Source: Hanstruepera neustonica | GTDB lineage: Bacteria; Bacteroidota; Bacteroidia; Flavobacteriales; Flavobacteriaceae | Length of the DNA stretch: 64,000 bases | Assembly: GCF_002895005.1 (NCBI RefSeq) | Contig: NZ_POWF01000001.1 | Coordinates: forward strand, 908,344 to 972,343 | Direction: 5' to 3' | In this document: positions 53,281 to 62,940 of the stretch, piece after piece | How the letters are laid out: each line of letters opens with the position of its first letter | Position numbering within the stretch: the stretch's first letter is position 1 | The notes under the pieces: generated by a model | Told to the model about the DNA's origin: nothing | Database searches by the model: none | The model's input: the letters and a program-made list of their open reading frames with translations, nothing else | Translations under genes and position numbers: made by a program

Positions 53281-54018
53281 ATGAAACATTCTCAAGAACA
53301 ATTTAAGTTTACCAATGGCGTAGTTGTTTACCCACTGTTATTTGTAATGATGTTATGGTTGGTATTTTGGTTTGAAATACGCTTTGGCTATGATTTTACA
53401 AATTATGGGATATATCCGCAACGGATCAGTGGTTTGAAAGGTGTTTTTTTTAGTCCTGTTATACATTCTGGCATTGAACATTTGTATCACAATACCATAC
53501 CCTTATTTGTATTATCTGCGGGACTGTTTTATTTCTATAGGTCTTTAGCATGGAGAATATTGTTTTTCGGGATTTTATTATCTGGTATTCTAACTTGGAT
53601 TATTGGGAGACCTTCTTATCATATTGGAGCCAGTGGGTTAATTTATGTATTAGTTAGTTTTTTATTTTTTAAAGGGATATTTGCCAAACACTATCGCTTA
53701 ATAGCTTTGTCTTTATTGGTAGTTTTTCTCTATGGTAGCATGGTATGGTATGTGTTACCAATAAAACAGGGTATGTCTTGGGAAGGGCATTTATCTGGGA
53801 TGATAGTAGGTATCTTGTTTGCCTTTGTATTTAAAAAGAATATTCCCAAACCCAAAAAGTATCGATGGGAAGAAGCAGATTATAATGAAGAAGAAGATGA
53901 GTTTCTCAAGCATTTTGATGAGAATGGAAACTTTATTGAAACGAGTACTTTAGAAGAACAAGAGGATGATAACAAGTCCATAAAGATAAATTATATCTAC
54001 AAAAAGGATTCGGACTAA
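53281..54018 (+). CDS. Rhomboid-family intramembrane serine protease
   Basis: A 245-residue membrane protein with six or so helices. The catalytic serine lies in HIGASGLIYVLVSFL (GASG) and the histidine in MSWEGHLSGMIVGILFA; the helix-2 region HSGIEHLYHNTIPLFVLSAG carries the HxxxN of the oxyanion site. All three diagnostic parts are present, so it is likely active. The C-terminal tail after residue 190 is cytoplasmic, acidic and proline/lysine-rich (KPKKYRWEEADYNEEEDEF). The ATG at 53281 gives a compact N-terminus; its frame begins earlier with TTG at 53251. It overlaps rlmB by 4 bp (convergent). Confidence 0.93.
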   Translation: MKHSQEQFKFTNGVVVYPLLFVMMLWLVFWFEIRFGYDFTNYGIYPQRISGLKGVFFSPVIHSGIEHLYHNTIPLFVLSAGLFYFYRSLAWRILFFGILLSGILTWIIGRPSYHIGASGLIYVLVSFLFFKGIFAKHYRLIALSLLVVFLYGSMVWYVLPIKQGMSWEGHLSGMIVGILFAFVFKKNIPKPKKYRWEEADYNEEEDEFLKHFDENGNFIETSTLEEQEDDNKSIKINYIYKKDSD

Positions 54019-54749
54019 CTACGCTGTCTGACGGCCTCATACAAAAAAGCACCACACGCTACAGAAACATTCAACGATTCTATCTCACCCAAAATAGGGA
54101 GCTTAGCTTTTTGATCAGCAAGTTTTAATACCGAAGGATTTATACCACGTCCTTCAGAACCCATGATAATAGCACAAGGTTCTGTAAAGTTTATTTGATA
54201 TACGGTATCATTGGTTTTTTCAGTGGCTGCTATAACTTTAATACCAGAGGCTTGCATGTGAAATAAAGCATCTTTTATGTGGTCTACGCGGCAGATTGGA
54301 ATTTTGAATACAGCACCTGCACTTGTTTTTATAGTATCACCATTAATGGGAGCACTACCTTTTTTCTGAATGATAATACCATGAACTCCGGTGCATTCAG
54401 CTGTACGGATAATCGCTCCAAAATTTCTAACATCACTAATTTGATCTAAAATTAAAAAAAATGGTGTTTCCCCAGATTCCATCACATTGATTGTTAATTC
54501 TTCTATGTCATGGTAGGAGATAGGCGATATTTGCGCAACAACACCTTGATGATTTTTGGGTGTCAGCCTATTTAACTTTTCAACAGGTACATAGGAATAA
54601 TTGATATTATGTTTTTTTAATTGCTGCTCCAATTCTTGTGCAAGTGATCCTTTTAATCCCTTTTGAATAAACACTTTCTCAAATGTTTCATCCGAATTGA
54701 TAGCCTCAATGACCGCTCTTAAACCAAATATTTGGGTGTTATTTTGCAT
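54015..54749 (-). CDS. rlmB: 23S rRNA (guanosine(2251)-2'-O)-methyltransferase
   Basis: RlmB is a SPOUT-fold enzyme that methylates the ribose of G2251 in the peptidyl-transferase region of 23S rRNA. The 244-residue sequence has an N-terminal L30e-like substrate domain (QIFGLRAVIEAINSDETFEK), then motif 1 LILDQISDVRNFGAIIRTAE, motif 2 CAIIMGSEGRGINPSV and motif 3 ILGEIESLNVSVACGAFLYE, containing the trefoil knot. It lies 14 bp after the sulfotransferase-like gene ends upstream on the same strand (start at 54749). Confidence 0.95.
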   Translation of the reverse strand: MQNNTQIFGLRAVIEAINSDETFEKVFIQKGLKGSLAQELEQQLKKHNINYSYVPVEKLNRLTPKNHQGVVAQISPISYHDIEELTINVMESGETPFFLILDQISDVRNFGAIIRTAECTGVHGIIIQKKGSAPINGDTIKTSAGAVFKIPICRVDHIKDALFHMQASGIKVIAATEKTNDTVYQINFTEPCAIIMGSEGRGINPSVLKLADQKAKLPILGEIESLNVSVACGAFLYEAVRQRS

Positions 54750-54763
54750 TTAATAATTACGTC

Positions 54764-56386
54764 TTATTCTTTAATGATCTTTTTAGTAATAATGCCATTG
54801 TTATGATAAAGTCTCAAAATATAAATACCGTTGCTGAAACTTTGTAAATTCAATTGCTCCGTTTTATTGGTTGTAGTTACCATTTGTCCTATTGAATTAT
54901 ACACTTCAATTTTATTCAATTTAGCATTTGAATCAATATTAACTATACCGCTGTTTGGATTCGGATAAATCACCAAATCATTTTTAATTCCATATTCTGG
55001 AGTACTCAAAAGGGTACATTCACTTAAATCGGGATTATTTTCAATAGGATTTCCAGGTGTTAAATCCCTGCCAGTAAAAGCCGGATAATCATAAGGGAAT
55101 TTTTTAACACGGAACACATTATTTTGGCTAGCTGTTTCCCCCTGTGATAATATACCACCTACGGTATTAGGGTTAATATACTCCCATACAATTTCATTAG
55201 TTGGTGTTATTTCAAAGAAGTAGCCAGAATCGCCATCACAAATTAAGGTATTGCCATTAGGTAGTCTCTCGCCACTAGATAGAATGGCAGAAAAGAAATC
55301 AGGGGGATTTGGACTGGTATAGGTCCATTCAGCATTTTCGGGACCGAAACCGGTAGTGTCATTATAAGTGTAGATTCCTGGGGCACTTTCTTGAGGATCC
55401 AATAAATCAATTGAAGAGTAACCTCTATTGTTTCCATTGTTAAAAATTAACAATTTACCACCATCTGTCAAGCCATCTTCAATCCAATGCGGGTAATGTT
55501 GCGAATCCAATGTTTGATCATCGGTTGTACCTTTATCATACGCAATCGGGTTGCCCCAGCGAAACAAAAAATCCCCTCCCTTACCATAAGTACCTCCTAT
55601 ATGAGCAGCCGCTTCTTCAGTAGTTGTAGAATGATCAATGATATAAATTTCACTTAATCTCCTAGTACTCATAACAATTTGGTCTAATGTTTCATTATAC
55701 TGAATGGAATTTATATGAAGCCAATTAGCCTCACCATTATTGTTATTTAGAAAATTTATATCTAATAATTGAGGGTTGTCGCCAACAACCCCATAATTAT
55801 CTTTAGTTGCATCAAAATCCTGAACAAGATGATCATTGATATTCCATTCCCAAACAACATTGACTTGATTACTTCCTACTGGTTCAAGCTCTAAAATTTG
55901 TTCATTGTACAATTTGTTTTGCGTTAGCATGCTCGGATCTCTACCAGCTTGAATGGCTTCAGCCTGAGTCATAGTTGTAACTGCCAGCATTAAAATATTA
56001 CCATTAGGTAGTGGACAAATGTCGTGGTGTTGTGTAAAAGTGGGAGAAGAATAATTGTAAGACCATAATAGATTATTGTCCCAGTCAAACAATTCTACCC
56101 TGCCACCAACACCACCAAAGTTTATATCACTATTAGGAATTTGTCCTGTACGTAATAAATTACCATTTTCGAGTAAATATACGGAAGCAGATGGGGTATA
56201 GGTACTGGACCATTGATGAACAACCTCTCCACAATTATTTATTAAGTACGTCTCCGTGGAGTGTAAAGGGGCAAATAAACTCAATCCATTAAAGGATTGG
56301 GGACTATTATTTAGAATACCGATGGTATTTTGAGAAAAACTTATTGATGAATGAATCATCAATATCAGAATAGTGATATATCTCAT
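54764..56386 (-). CDS. T9SS-sorted arylsulfotransferase-like beta-propeller protein
   Basis: A 540-residue exported protein: signal peptide (YITILILMIHSSISFSQN), a beta-propeller of the arylsulfotransferase (ASST) family, and a T9SS type A sorting domain. Propeller signatures: LINNCGEVVHQWSSTYTPSA, TQHHDICPLPNGNILMLAVT (a conserved His motif of ASSTs), WLHINSIQYNETLDQIVMST and RLPNGNTLICDGDSGYFFEI. The C-terminal domain, about 460-540, shows LVIYPNPNSGIVNID, IGQMVTTTN and the terminal IKKIIKE-like ending. So the protein is moved through the outer membrane by T9SS. Whether it moves sulfate between phenols or only binds a ligand is not certain. It is separated from the SusCD locus by a terminator but lies directly downstream on the same strand. 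Confidence 0.85.
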   Translation of the reverse strand: MRYITILILMIHSSISFSQNTIGILNNSPQSFNGLSLFAPLHSTETYLINNCGEVVHQWSSTYTPSASVYLLENGNLLRTGQIPNSDINFGGVGGRVELFDWDNNLLWSYNYSSPTFTQHHDICPLPNGNILMLAVTTMTQAEAIQAGRDPSMLTQNKLYNEQILELEPVGSNQVNVVWEWNINDHLVQDFDATKDNYGVVGDNPQLLDINFLNNNNGEANWLHINSIQYNETLDQIVMSTRRLSEIYIIDHSTTTEEAAAHIGGTYGKGGDFLFRWGNPIAYDKGTTDDQTLDSQHYPHWIEDGLTDGGKLLIFNNGNNRGYSSIDLLDPQESAPGIYTYNDTTGFGPENAEWTYTSPNPPDFFSAILSSGERLPNGNTLICDGDSGYFFEITPTNEIVWEYINPNTVGGILSQGETASQNNVFRVKKFPYDYPAFTGRDLTPGNPIENNPDLSECTLLSTPEYGIKNDLVIYPNPNSGIVNIDSNAKLNKIEVYNSIGQMVTTTNKTEQLNLQSFSNGIYILRLYHNNGIITKKIIKE

Positions 56387-56452
56387 TTTTTAGATTTTTT
56401 GGCGTTTGCTAAATTACTAATATGCTTTTATATATCAACTCCTGAAATAAAA

Positions 56453-56476
56453 AAACCGCCTCAAATGAGACGGTTT
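56453..56476 (-). terminator. Terminator after the SusC-SusD-lipoprotein locus
   Basis: AAACCGCCTC / GAGACGGTTT stem with an AAAT loop; the one C/A mismatch on the plus strand is a G-U pair in the minus-strand RNA, which is then fully paired and followed by a T run. It ends the transcript that begins at susC and separates it from the sulfotransferase-like gene. Confidence 0.85.
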
Positions 56477-56500
56477 TTTTTATTTATATAATTAAATTTA

Positions 56501-57316
56501 TTAATTACAAGTGCTTACGCCAGATACAACTTCACCTTCAGTTGGTATTGGACCATCTGAATATTCCGTTCCATCAGGGGAAATGATAGTGTATATATTT
56601 TCACTTTCCCATCCTGGACCAGCACCAGTACCACCACCAGAAACATAATTAATTGTAAAATTAGAGTTTTTGGCAATTGGCACTTCCATAACAGTTGTTT
56701 CAGCTACATTGAAAACACCATCCTCGTCCATAGCGTAGAATTCTCTGGTTCCATCGTCATCTGAAATAACTTCTAAATAACCACCATTCCAGCCATCGCC
56801 GTAAAGGTCAGTCATTTCAAAAGTCCAAAGACAGAAATCATAATCAGTTACTGTAACAGTGAAATCAATACCACCACCAGATACAACAGAGTTTCCAAAT
56901 TGTCCTTGAGTTAATCTGAATCTTAAAGTTTCAGTACCTTCATTTGGATCTAAATCTCTTTCAGGTGTGATTGTGAATGAAACTGAATCACCAAGAGGAG
57001 CAACAGTTACTTGCCAGCCTTCAGGACCAGTTTCATACTCATCTAAATGAGGAGCATCAGTAGTAAAATCATCCATTGAACCACTTGAAGTAGTCAATAA
57101 ATCAATTTTAAAGTCACTTTGTTGCGCTAATGGCTCATCAATCATAACTGTGAAAGTAACACTTTCACCTTCAGCTACGGTTGCAGATGTCATATCCATT
57201 GTAGCAGTTGGTTTATTTACAGCAGGGTAGTCTTGATCAATATCTGTACAGCTGCTAGATAAAGCTAACAATCCAGACATAGCCAAAACGTATTTATAAT
57301 TTAATATTTTTTTCAT
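56501..57316 (-). CDS. Lipoprotein with Calx-beta-like and YGDGWNG domains
   Basis: A 271-residue lipoprotein (signal ending LLALSSSCTDID, lipobox Cys about 23). After a short linker comes a Calx-beta-like segment (TSATVAEGESVTFTVMIDEP, FTITPERDLDPNEGTETLRF), then a C-terminal domain opening CLWTFEMTDLYGDGWNGGYL, the widespread DxYGDGWNG motif of secreted Bacteroidota proteins. It lies 21 bp after the preceding lipoprotein and is the last gene of the SusC/SusD locus. It is probably a surface-exposed accessory glycan- or ligand-binding protein (SusE/F position); no specific ligand can be named. Confidence 0.8.
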   Translation of the reverse strand: MKKILNYKYVLAMSGLLALSSSCTDIDQDYPAVNKPTATMDMTSATVAEGESVTFTVMIDEPLAQQSDFKIDLLTTSSGSMDDFTTDAPHLDEYETGPEGWQVTVAPLGDSVSFTITPERDLDPNEGTETLRFRLTQGQFGNSVVSGGGIDFTVTVTDYDFCLWTFEMTDLYGDGWNGGYLEVISDDDGTREFYAMDEDGVFNVAETTVMEVPIAKNSNFTINYVSGGGTGAGPGWESENIYTIISPDGTEYSDGPIPTEGEVVSGVSTCN

Positions 57317-57337
57317 ATTATTTAATTAAAAAGTTAG

Positions 57338-58192
57338 TTATAGTCTTTCAAAAGACGCATTATACTGACTGTTTCCAGCTGAAAACGTAATCCAGTAATC
57401 CATTGAGAAATCTAAAGTTGTTTGATCAACTTCACCATCAGCTCCAGTTAAATTTACACCATAAACTTCGTTTGAGTAAAAACCTTGAGCCAAATTTTGC
57501 AATGGAACAAATACATCACCACATATATCCTCAAAATTCATTGAAGAGTCAGGTGAAACACCAATACCATTTGTTGCCCATAAGCCCGTACTTTCAGTCT
57601 CAAAATAGTTAGGACCTAATAAAGTAATAGTTTCAGGTCTAACAGTCTGAGCTCCGTCATCACGAGTTGTTGTTAATGTATAGTTACCAGCTAATTGCGA
57701 GTTACAACCTACAAACGTAACACGTAGTAAGTTTAATTCATTGATTGTTCCAATGTTTGCTCTACCACCTTCTACACTTTCTAATTCTAGAACAAGTTGT
57801 GTAGGTGTGTTAGGGTCTAAACCACCAGTGTTGATAATAAGACCAAATAATCCATAATCTTGACCAGCTGGAATTACCAATTGACCAGTGTTTTCAAGAA
57901 AATCAAATTCTTGACCTTCAGTAGCAGTGGATTCTGGACTAATTCTGTAGTTAACTACAATGTCAAAATTTGCAGGATTACCATCCATACCACCAACTAG
58001 ATTGACAGGGTATGTTTTTTCAACAGGCCCTATATCTTCAAAGTAACTTTCGTTTGCTACGTTATTGTTAAATCCAACCACATAAGGTGTGTTAGCTAAA
58101 GCGTCTAACGTTTTGTCTTCGTCGTCTACTAGACAAGATACACTCACAAGTGATACTGCTAGTAATAATGTTAATAATTTAAAATTTTTCAT
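57338..58192 (-). CDS. Surface lipoprotein, DUF1735-like N-terminus
   Basis: A 284-residue lipoprotein (signal TLLLAVSLVSVSCLVDDED, Cys about 20). The N-terminal part has the beta-sandwich pattern of DUF1735/BT_3987-like domains: YRISPESTATEGQEFDFLEN, GQLVIPAGQDYGLFGLIINT and PTQLVLELESVEGGRANIGT. The C-terminal half, from CNSQLAGNYTLTTTRDDGAQ, is a second domain without a name known to me. It lies 12 bp after susD and before a second lipoprotein, the position of SusE/F-like glycan-binding proteins. Confidence 0.8.
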   Translation of the reverse strand: MKNFKLLTLLLAVSLVSVSCLVDDEDKTLDALANTPYVVGFNNNVANESYFEDIGPVEKTYPVNLVGGMDGNPANFDIVVNYRISPESTATEGQEFDFLENTGQLVIPAGQDYGLFGLIINTGGLDPNTPTQLVLELESVEGGRANIGTINELNLLRVTFVGCNSQLAGNYTLTTTRDDGAQTVRPETITLLGPNYFETESTGLWATNGIGVSPDSSMNFEDICGDVFVPLQNLAQGFYSNEVYGVNLTGADGEVDQTTLDFSMDYWITFSAGNSQYNASFERL

Positions 58193-58204
58193 AATTCTTT
58201 TTTT

Positions 58205-59704
58205 TTAATTGTTATCCCAAAATATTTTGGTAGTAAATGCATCATTCTGTGTTTGATTAGGTACGTTAGCAGCGTTACCTACTAATTCAGAAGCTGGATA
58301 CATTAATCTGTTTGGTTTTGTAGGACGTTGAGCAGATTGTGCAAGTGGCACATCTGGATAACCAGTTCTAACATACTCAACCCAAGATTCAATACCATTA
58401 ATACCATTAGTAGCAATCCATTTTTGGGTCATGATTGCTTCAATTTTATTCGAAGATCCGTCCCATCCAAGTTCAGGAACCGTATTACTTTGCGTAATAT
58501 AAGCAGTACCGTCAAGACCATAGTGAGCAAATGAAGCCATAATTCCTGATTGGAATAATGCTTTAGCATCACCACTAATATAGCCTCTGAAAGCAGCTTC
58601 CGCTTGTAAGAAATAACTTTCTGCAGCTAACATGATGTAACCATCTTGAGAAGAATCTATAATCAATCCTGTTCCTAGTCCAGAGATTTCAGCAGGAATA
58701 TTAGGATCACCACTATCAATATCTTGATCAACACCCACAACACCTGTTGGAGTAGTTGCCCCAGGAATTGGCGCATAGATTGAAGTAATTCTTTGATCGG
58801 TAACACCTGTTAGGGTTCCATCTAAAAACTCTTGAGCATATTGCGAGGCTCTGATGAAACGATTGGTAGTTGTCATGTTACCAGCAGTATCAAATCCATG
58901 TGTTGAATAAAATGGATTTTGAAGACCTTCGTTATTATTATAACCTGGTTGAACAACGGCAGAGGTTGTTAAGAAATCTTGATCTAAATTAGCAAATTGC
59001 TCATTTAAATAAGTTGCTGTTTCTCCATCGGTTTCAGCTAAAGTAGCTTGACGCATTAAAATACGTAATTTTAAGGTGTTAGCCATTTTAACCCACATTG
59101 ACATATCTCCATCAAAAATAACGTCTTCTTCACCTACTGGTAAAGTTGTGACTGTATTATTATTGATAAGATCAATAGCACCGTCAATTTCAGTAATTAA
59201 ACTTCTATAGATTGCTTGATCGTTGTCATAAGCCGGAGTTGAAGTCTCTAAATCAAATGCTTGAGAATACGGGCAATCGCCATACAAGTCTACAATATAT
59301 TGCATGTAGAATGATTTCATAATTTTAGCAATTGCTTTATGGTTCTCATAATTAAGGAATTCACTATCGATGATTAAATCGAAGTTTTTAACTCTTAAAT
59401 AAGTGTTATCCCAAATAGCGCTGTAAAAATTCGAAGATAATATCAATTGATATTCTTCATTAAAACCTCCAGTAAAAGAGTTCACGTTAGCACTCCAGTT
59501 GTTCATAAATACGTTACCTAAACGATTCATGGTTACACCTTGTGCTGAATACGTTCTTGTCATAGCACCAGCTAAAATTAAATCTGGTGTTACGGTACTT
59601 GCAGAAGGATCATTAACAGGGTCGTTAATGTCTAGATAATCACTACAAGACGATAAGCCTAGAGTTATTACCAATATTGTTAAATATTTAAATATATTCT
59701 TCAT
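58205..59704 (-). CDS. SusD/RagB-family nutrient-binding lipoprotein
   Basis: A 499-residue SusD-like-2 family lipoprotein (signal LVITLGLSSCSDYLDINDP, Cys about 20). Features: DYLDINDPVNDPSAS start, helical TPR-like repeats including MKSFYMQYIVDLYGDCPYSQ and MWVKMANTLKLRILMRQATL, SYFLQAEAAFRGYISGDAKA and the C-terminal PASELVGNAANVPNQ. It forms the lid over the SusC barrel and captures substrate at the cell surface. It begins 11 bp after susC and is followed by two lipoproteins. Substrate unknown: no glycoside hydrolase, peptidase or regulator is close enough to suggest one. Confidence 0.93.
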   Translation of the reverse strand: MKNIFKYLTILVITLGLSSCSDYLDINDPVNDPSASTVTPDLILAGAMTRTYSAQGVTMNRLGNVFMNNWSANVNSFTGGFNEEYQLILSSNFYSAIWDNTYLRVKNFDLIIDSEFLNYENHKAIAKIMKSFYMQYIVDLYGDCPYSQAFDLETSTPAYDNDQAIYRSLITEIDGAIDLINNNTVTTLPVGEEDVIFDGDMSMWVKMANTLKLRILMRQATLAETDGETATYLNEQFANLDQDFLTTSAVVQPGYNNNEGLQNPFYSTHGFDTAGNMTTTNRFIRASQYAQEFLDGTLTGVTDQRITSIYAPIPGATTPTGVVGVDQDIDSGDPNIPAEISGLGTGLIIDSSQDGYIMLAAESYFLQAEAAFRGYISGDAKALFQSGIMASFAHYGLDGTAYITQSNTVPELGWDGSSNKIEAIMTQKWIATNGINGIESWVEYVRTGYPDVPLAQSAQRPTKPNRLMYPASELVGNAANVPNQTQNDAFTTKIFWDNN

Positions 59705-59715
59705 AGTTTTTTTTA

Positions 59716-62700
59716 TTAAAATGTTGCATTAAGTTTAAAACCAAAAGTTCTAGTAACAGGGTACTGACCAATCGCAGCTAAACCACCTCCAGCAATGTTA
59801 GTAGTTTGAGAAGTTTCAGGATCGTTGTAGTTTCTGTTTTCTTTTGGTAAAATCATAAATGGGTTTCTTGCTTGTACACCAACCGTAATTCCTTTCATCA
59901 TTGTGTTTTCTAATAATTTAGATGGAAGCGTGTACGATAATGCTAATTCACGACACTTGAATGCTGTTGCATCTAATACAAAGTTTTCAGTGTTTGTGTA
60001 GTAGTCATTAGAGTAGTAGTTCAAGAATGATGAATAAGAAGTACCCCCTGTAATAACACCAGTGTTAGCAACATATTCACCAGAACCTGGAGATGTTTCA
60101 ACAGCTGAGTTAGGGAAAATAAATCCTGTTCTACCATTTTGAGCAGATTCTACTAAGTGACCTGACCATGATAACCATGATTTACCACCTGACCAGAATT
60201 GGTGACCAGTTCTGTAATCAAAAGTAGCTGCTAATCTTAAACCTTTAAAAGTCATAAAAGTGTTCAAACCGATAATGTAATCAGGGTTAGTCTTTCCTAA
60301 TACAATTAAATCTGGTGTTTGAACAGGTGTACCAGTAGTTGGATCAATAATCACACGACCTTGTGGATCTCTTGAATAACCAACACCTTGTATAAGTGGG
60401 AACTCTTGACCTTCAATAGCATATATACCTACTGGGTTAGCATTACCAGTAAAAGCATTAATAGCTACTTGTTCTGCATCTCCTTCTAGCTCCTCTACGG
60501 TACTCTTGTTAGTTGCATAAGAGAAATTAGCTTGCCATCTGAAACCATCAGACTCTTTTGACCAGATTGGTCTTAATCCTAAATCAACTTCAAAACCTTC
60601 AGAAGATAATTCACCAATATTAGCTCTAACTTGAGTTACACCAGAAGCATAAGATACAGCTTTGTTAGAAATTAAGTCAGTCGTTTTAGTTGTATAGTAA
60701 GACGCATCTAATGTTATTCTATCTTTAAAGAAACCTGCACTTAAATTGAACTCGATAGACTCAATAAATTCAGGCTTTAAGTTAGGGTCAGTAATTGATG
60801 TTGTTTGTGAGAATGAGTTAATTGTTCCGTAAGGGAAACCAGTGGTTTGAGCCAATACAGGGTTAACCGAATATGCACCAAAAGCACCATCGTTACCTAC
60901 TTTTACCCAGTTACCAGCAATTTTTAAGTAGTTTAATGTATCACCACCAAAATCAAATGCTTTGGTTGGAATAAAAGATACACCCACACTAGGATAGAAG
61001 AATGAATTATTATCCTCACTTAAAATTGACGTCCAGTCATTACGACCTGTAACGTTTAAAGTTAAGTAGTCTTTAAAGTCTAATTGAAGGTTACCATATA
61101 ATGCGTAAGAGCGTCTTCTTGACCAACCGTTGTTTCCAAAACCATTTACATCGGCTTGTCCAGTAATATTGGTAATGTTGTAGAAACCATCAATAGTCAA
61201 GTTGTTACCACTAATCTGTGAAGAAGAGAAATAACGGTCTTGAATATTGTTACCGATGTTCGCTGACAATGAAATATCATCAGTTAATTCATAGTTAAAG
61301 TTCGCAATTAAATCACCATAGTAATTTGAAGTCATGGTATTACGTCTTCCATAAGAACTTTGTGTTGTATGGTCACCACCACCAACATTCAATGTATCTA
61401 CGTAACCGTTAACCCAAGATTGAGAATCAGTACTAGATGTAAACATGTTACCGTTGTAACGGATATCAATATTGTCATTAATTTCATAACCTAAATTAAT
61501 AACTCCGTTAAATTGATCTTGTCTGAAATCGTTTCTTTCATTGTCACGAATCCAGTAAGGACTACGGTAGTAAGATGTCCAGTGAGTTGCATTATTAGGA
61601 GCAGAGAACTCTTCAACAGGAATGTTGGTTGCTGTTTGAAGTAATTCCAAAAACAGTCCTCCATTTGTTTGTTCAGTTCTACTATTAATATAACTTACGT
61701 TTCCTTCTACTGTCCACTTACCAACTTTTTTACCAGCTTTAAAGTTAAACGAGTTTCTACGTAATTTATCGTTTTCTACAACGAATTCAGAATCTAATCT
61801 GTTTGCAGAGAAAAATACATAACCATTATCTAGGTTACCAGCAGAAATAGAAACTGTATTTTGAGTTGTTACACCATCTTTAAAGAATTCTTTAATGTTA
61901 TCTTTAATTGGACTATATGGGAAATAACGATAAGTTCCATCTTCTAGAGGTAGACCTGTTGGACGAATTTGACCATCAAATTCTGGTCCCCAACCACCAT
62001 TTTCGTAAGATGTATGAACACCGTTCCATCCTTGACCATAACGAAGCTGTCTGTCTGGAACAAAAGCAACTGTTTCAATATCAATTGCAGAATTCACATT
62101 GATAGTAAACTTATCTCCATCACCAATATTCTTTTTGGTAGTAACAATTACCGCACCACCAGATGCTTGCTGACCATAAAGAGCCGCACCATTCGCACCT
62201 TTCAATACGTTAACTGTTTCAATGATGTTTGGATCAATGTCAGTTAAATCTAAATCAGTAATTACACCATCTATAACGACTAATGCGCTGTTGTTACCAC
62301 TTACAGTAACTAAACTACGAAGTCTAATGTTGGTGCTTTTGTTTACACCACTGTTAGTAGTGTTAATCTGCAGACCAGAAACCTTACCTGCCAAACCTTG
62401 AACCACGTTAGGGTTTTGAGCCTGAACAAGTTCTTCTGATTGAACTTCTTGGTATGCGGTTGTAATCTCATCCTTTTTTCTAGCAATACCAAATGCAGTA
62501 ATTACAACTTCTTCAAGTGCTTCACTATCAACTTCCATTGCAAAGCTAATGTTGTTGGCTGTTCCAATAGTCATTTCTTTGGTTGTGTAGCCTAAAAAGG
62601 AATAAGTTAATACATCACCAGTATTAGCAGTAATGGAATAATTTCCATCAAAATCTGTCTGAGTACCAGTAGTTGTACCTTTTACAATAATGTTAACCCC

Positions 62701-62820
62701 AGGAAGCGGCAATCCGTTTTCATCGGATATAGTTCCTGAAATTGTTTTTTCTTGCGCAAACGTAAGTTGCACAACAAACGCTAGGAATAGCGTTAAAATT
62801 CCACTAAACTTTGTTTTCAT
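59716..62820 (-). CDS. SusC/RagA-family TonB-linked outer membrane transporter
   Basis: A 1034-residue TonB-dependent transporter of the SusC type. Order: signal peptide (ILTLFLAFVVQLTFAQ), carboxypeptidase-regulatory-like domain (GTISDENGLPLPGVNIIVKG, DFDGNYSI), the plug with ALEEVVITAFGIARKKDEI, VNVLKGANGAALYGQQASGG and AVIVTTKK, then the barrel ending in FGFKLNATF with terminal Phe. It would import SusD-bound ligand across the outer membrane, using TonB energy. The N-terminal 120 residues are strikingly like a segment of the A2M protein at 37.6-44 kb. First gene of the locus; the 120-bp gap upstream probably holds its promoter, but I see no clear -7 element. Confidence 0.96.
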   Translation of the reverse strand: MKTKFSGILTLFLAFVVQLTFAQEKTISGTISDENGLPLPGVNIIVKGTTTGTQTDFDGNYSITANTGDVLTYSFLGYTTKEMTIGTANNISFAMEVDSEALEEVVITAFGIARKKDEITTAYQEVQSEELVQAQNPNVVQGLAGKVSGLQINTTNSGVNKSTNIRLRSLVTVSGNNSALVVIDGVITDLDLTDIDPNIIETVNVLKGANGAALYGQQASGGAVIVTTKKNIGDGDKFTINVNSAIDIETVAFVPDRQLRYGQGWNGVHTSYENGGWGPEFDGQIRPTGLPLEDGTYRYFPYSPIKDNIKEFFKDGVTTQNTVSISAGNLDNGYVFFSANRLDSEFVVENDKLRRNSFNFKAGKKVGKWTVEGNVSYINSRTEQTNGGLFLELLQTATNIPVEEFSAPNNATHWTSYYRSPYWIRDNERNDFRQDQFNGVINLGYEINDNIDIRYNGNMFTSSTDSQSWVNGYVDTLNVGGGDHTTQSSYGRRNTMTSNYYGDLIANFNYELTDDISLSANIGNNIQDRYFSSSQISGNNLTIDGFYNITNITGQADVNGFGNNGWSRRRSYALYGNLQLDFKDYLTLNVTGRNDWTSILSEDNNSFFYPSVGVSFIPTKAFDFGGDTLNYLKIAGNWVKVGNDGAFGAYSVNPVLAQTTGFPYGTINSFSQTTSITDPNLKPEFIESIEFNLSAGFFKDRITLDASYYTTKTTDLISNKAVSYASGVTQVRANIGELSSEGFEVDLGLRPIWSKESDGFRWQANFSYATNKSTVEELEGDAEQVAINAFTGNANPVGIYAIEGQEFPLIQGVGYSRDPQGRVIIDPTTGTPVQTPDLIVLGKTNPDYIIGLNTFMTFKGLRLAATFDYRTGHQFWSGGKSWLSWSGHLVESAQNGRTGFIFPNSAVETSPGSGEYVANTGVITGGTSYSSFLNYYSNDYYTNTENFVLDATAFKCRELALSYTLPSKLLENTMMKGITVGVQARNPFMILPKENRNYNDPETSQTTNIAGGGLAAIGQYPVTRTFGFKLNATF

Positions 62821-62940
62821 TTTATATTTTATTTGAATTAGTCTACGCCAAAAATCATAATAAAAAGTTAATTAAACAATAATTATTGGTTAAAATTTTA
62901 ATTTTTTTTTCAAAAAAAAGCTTTTGAACGGTCATTATAC

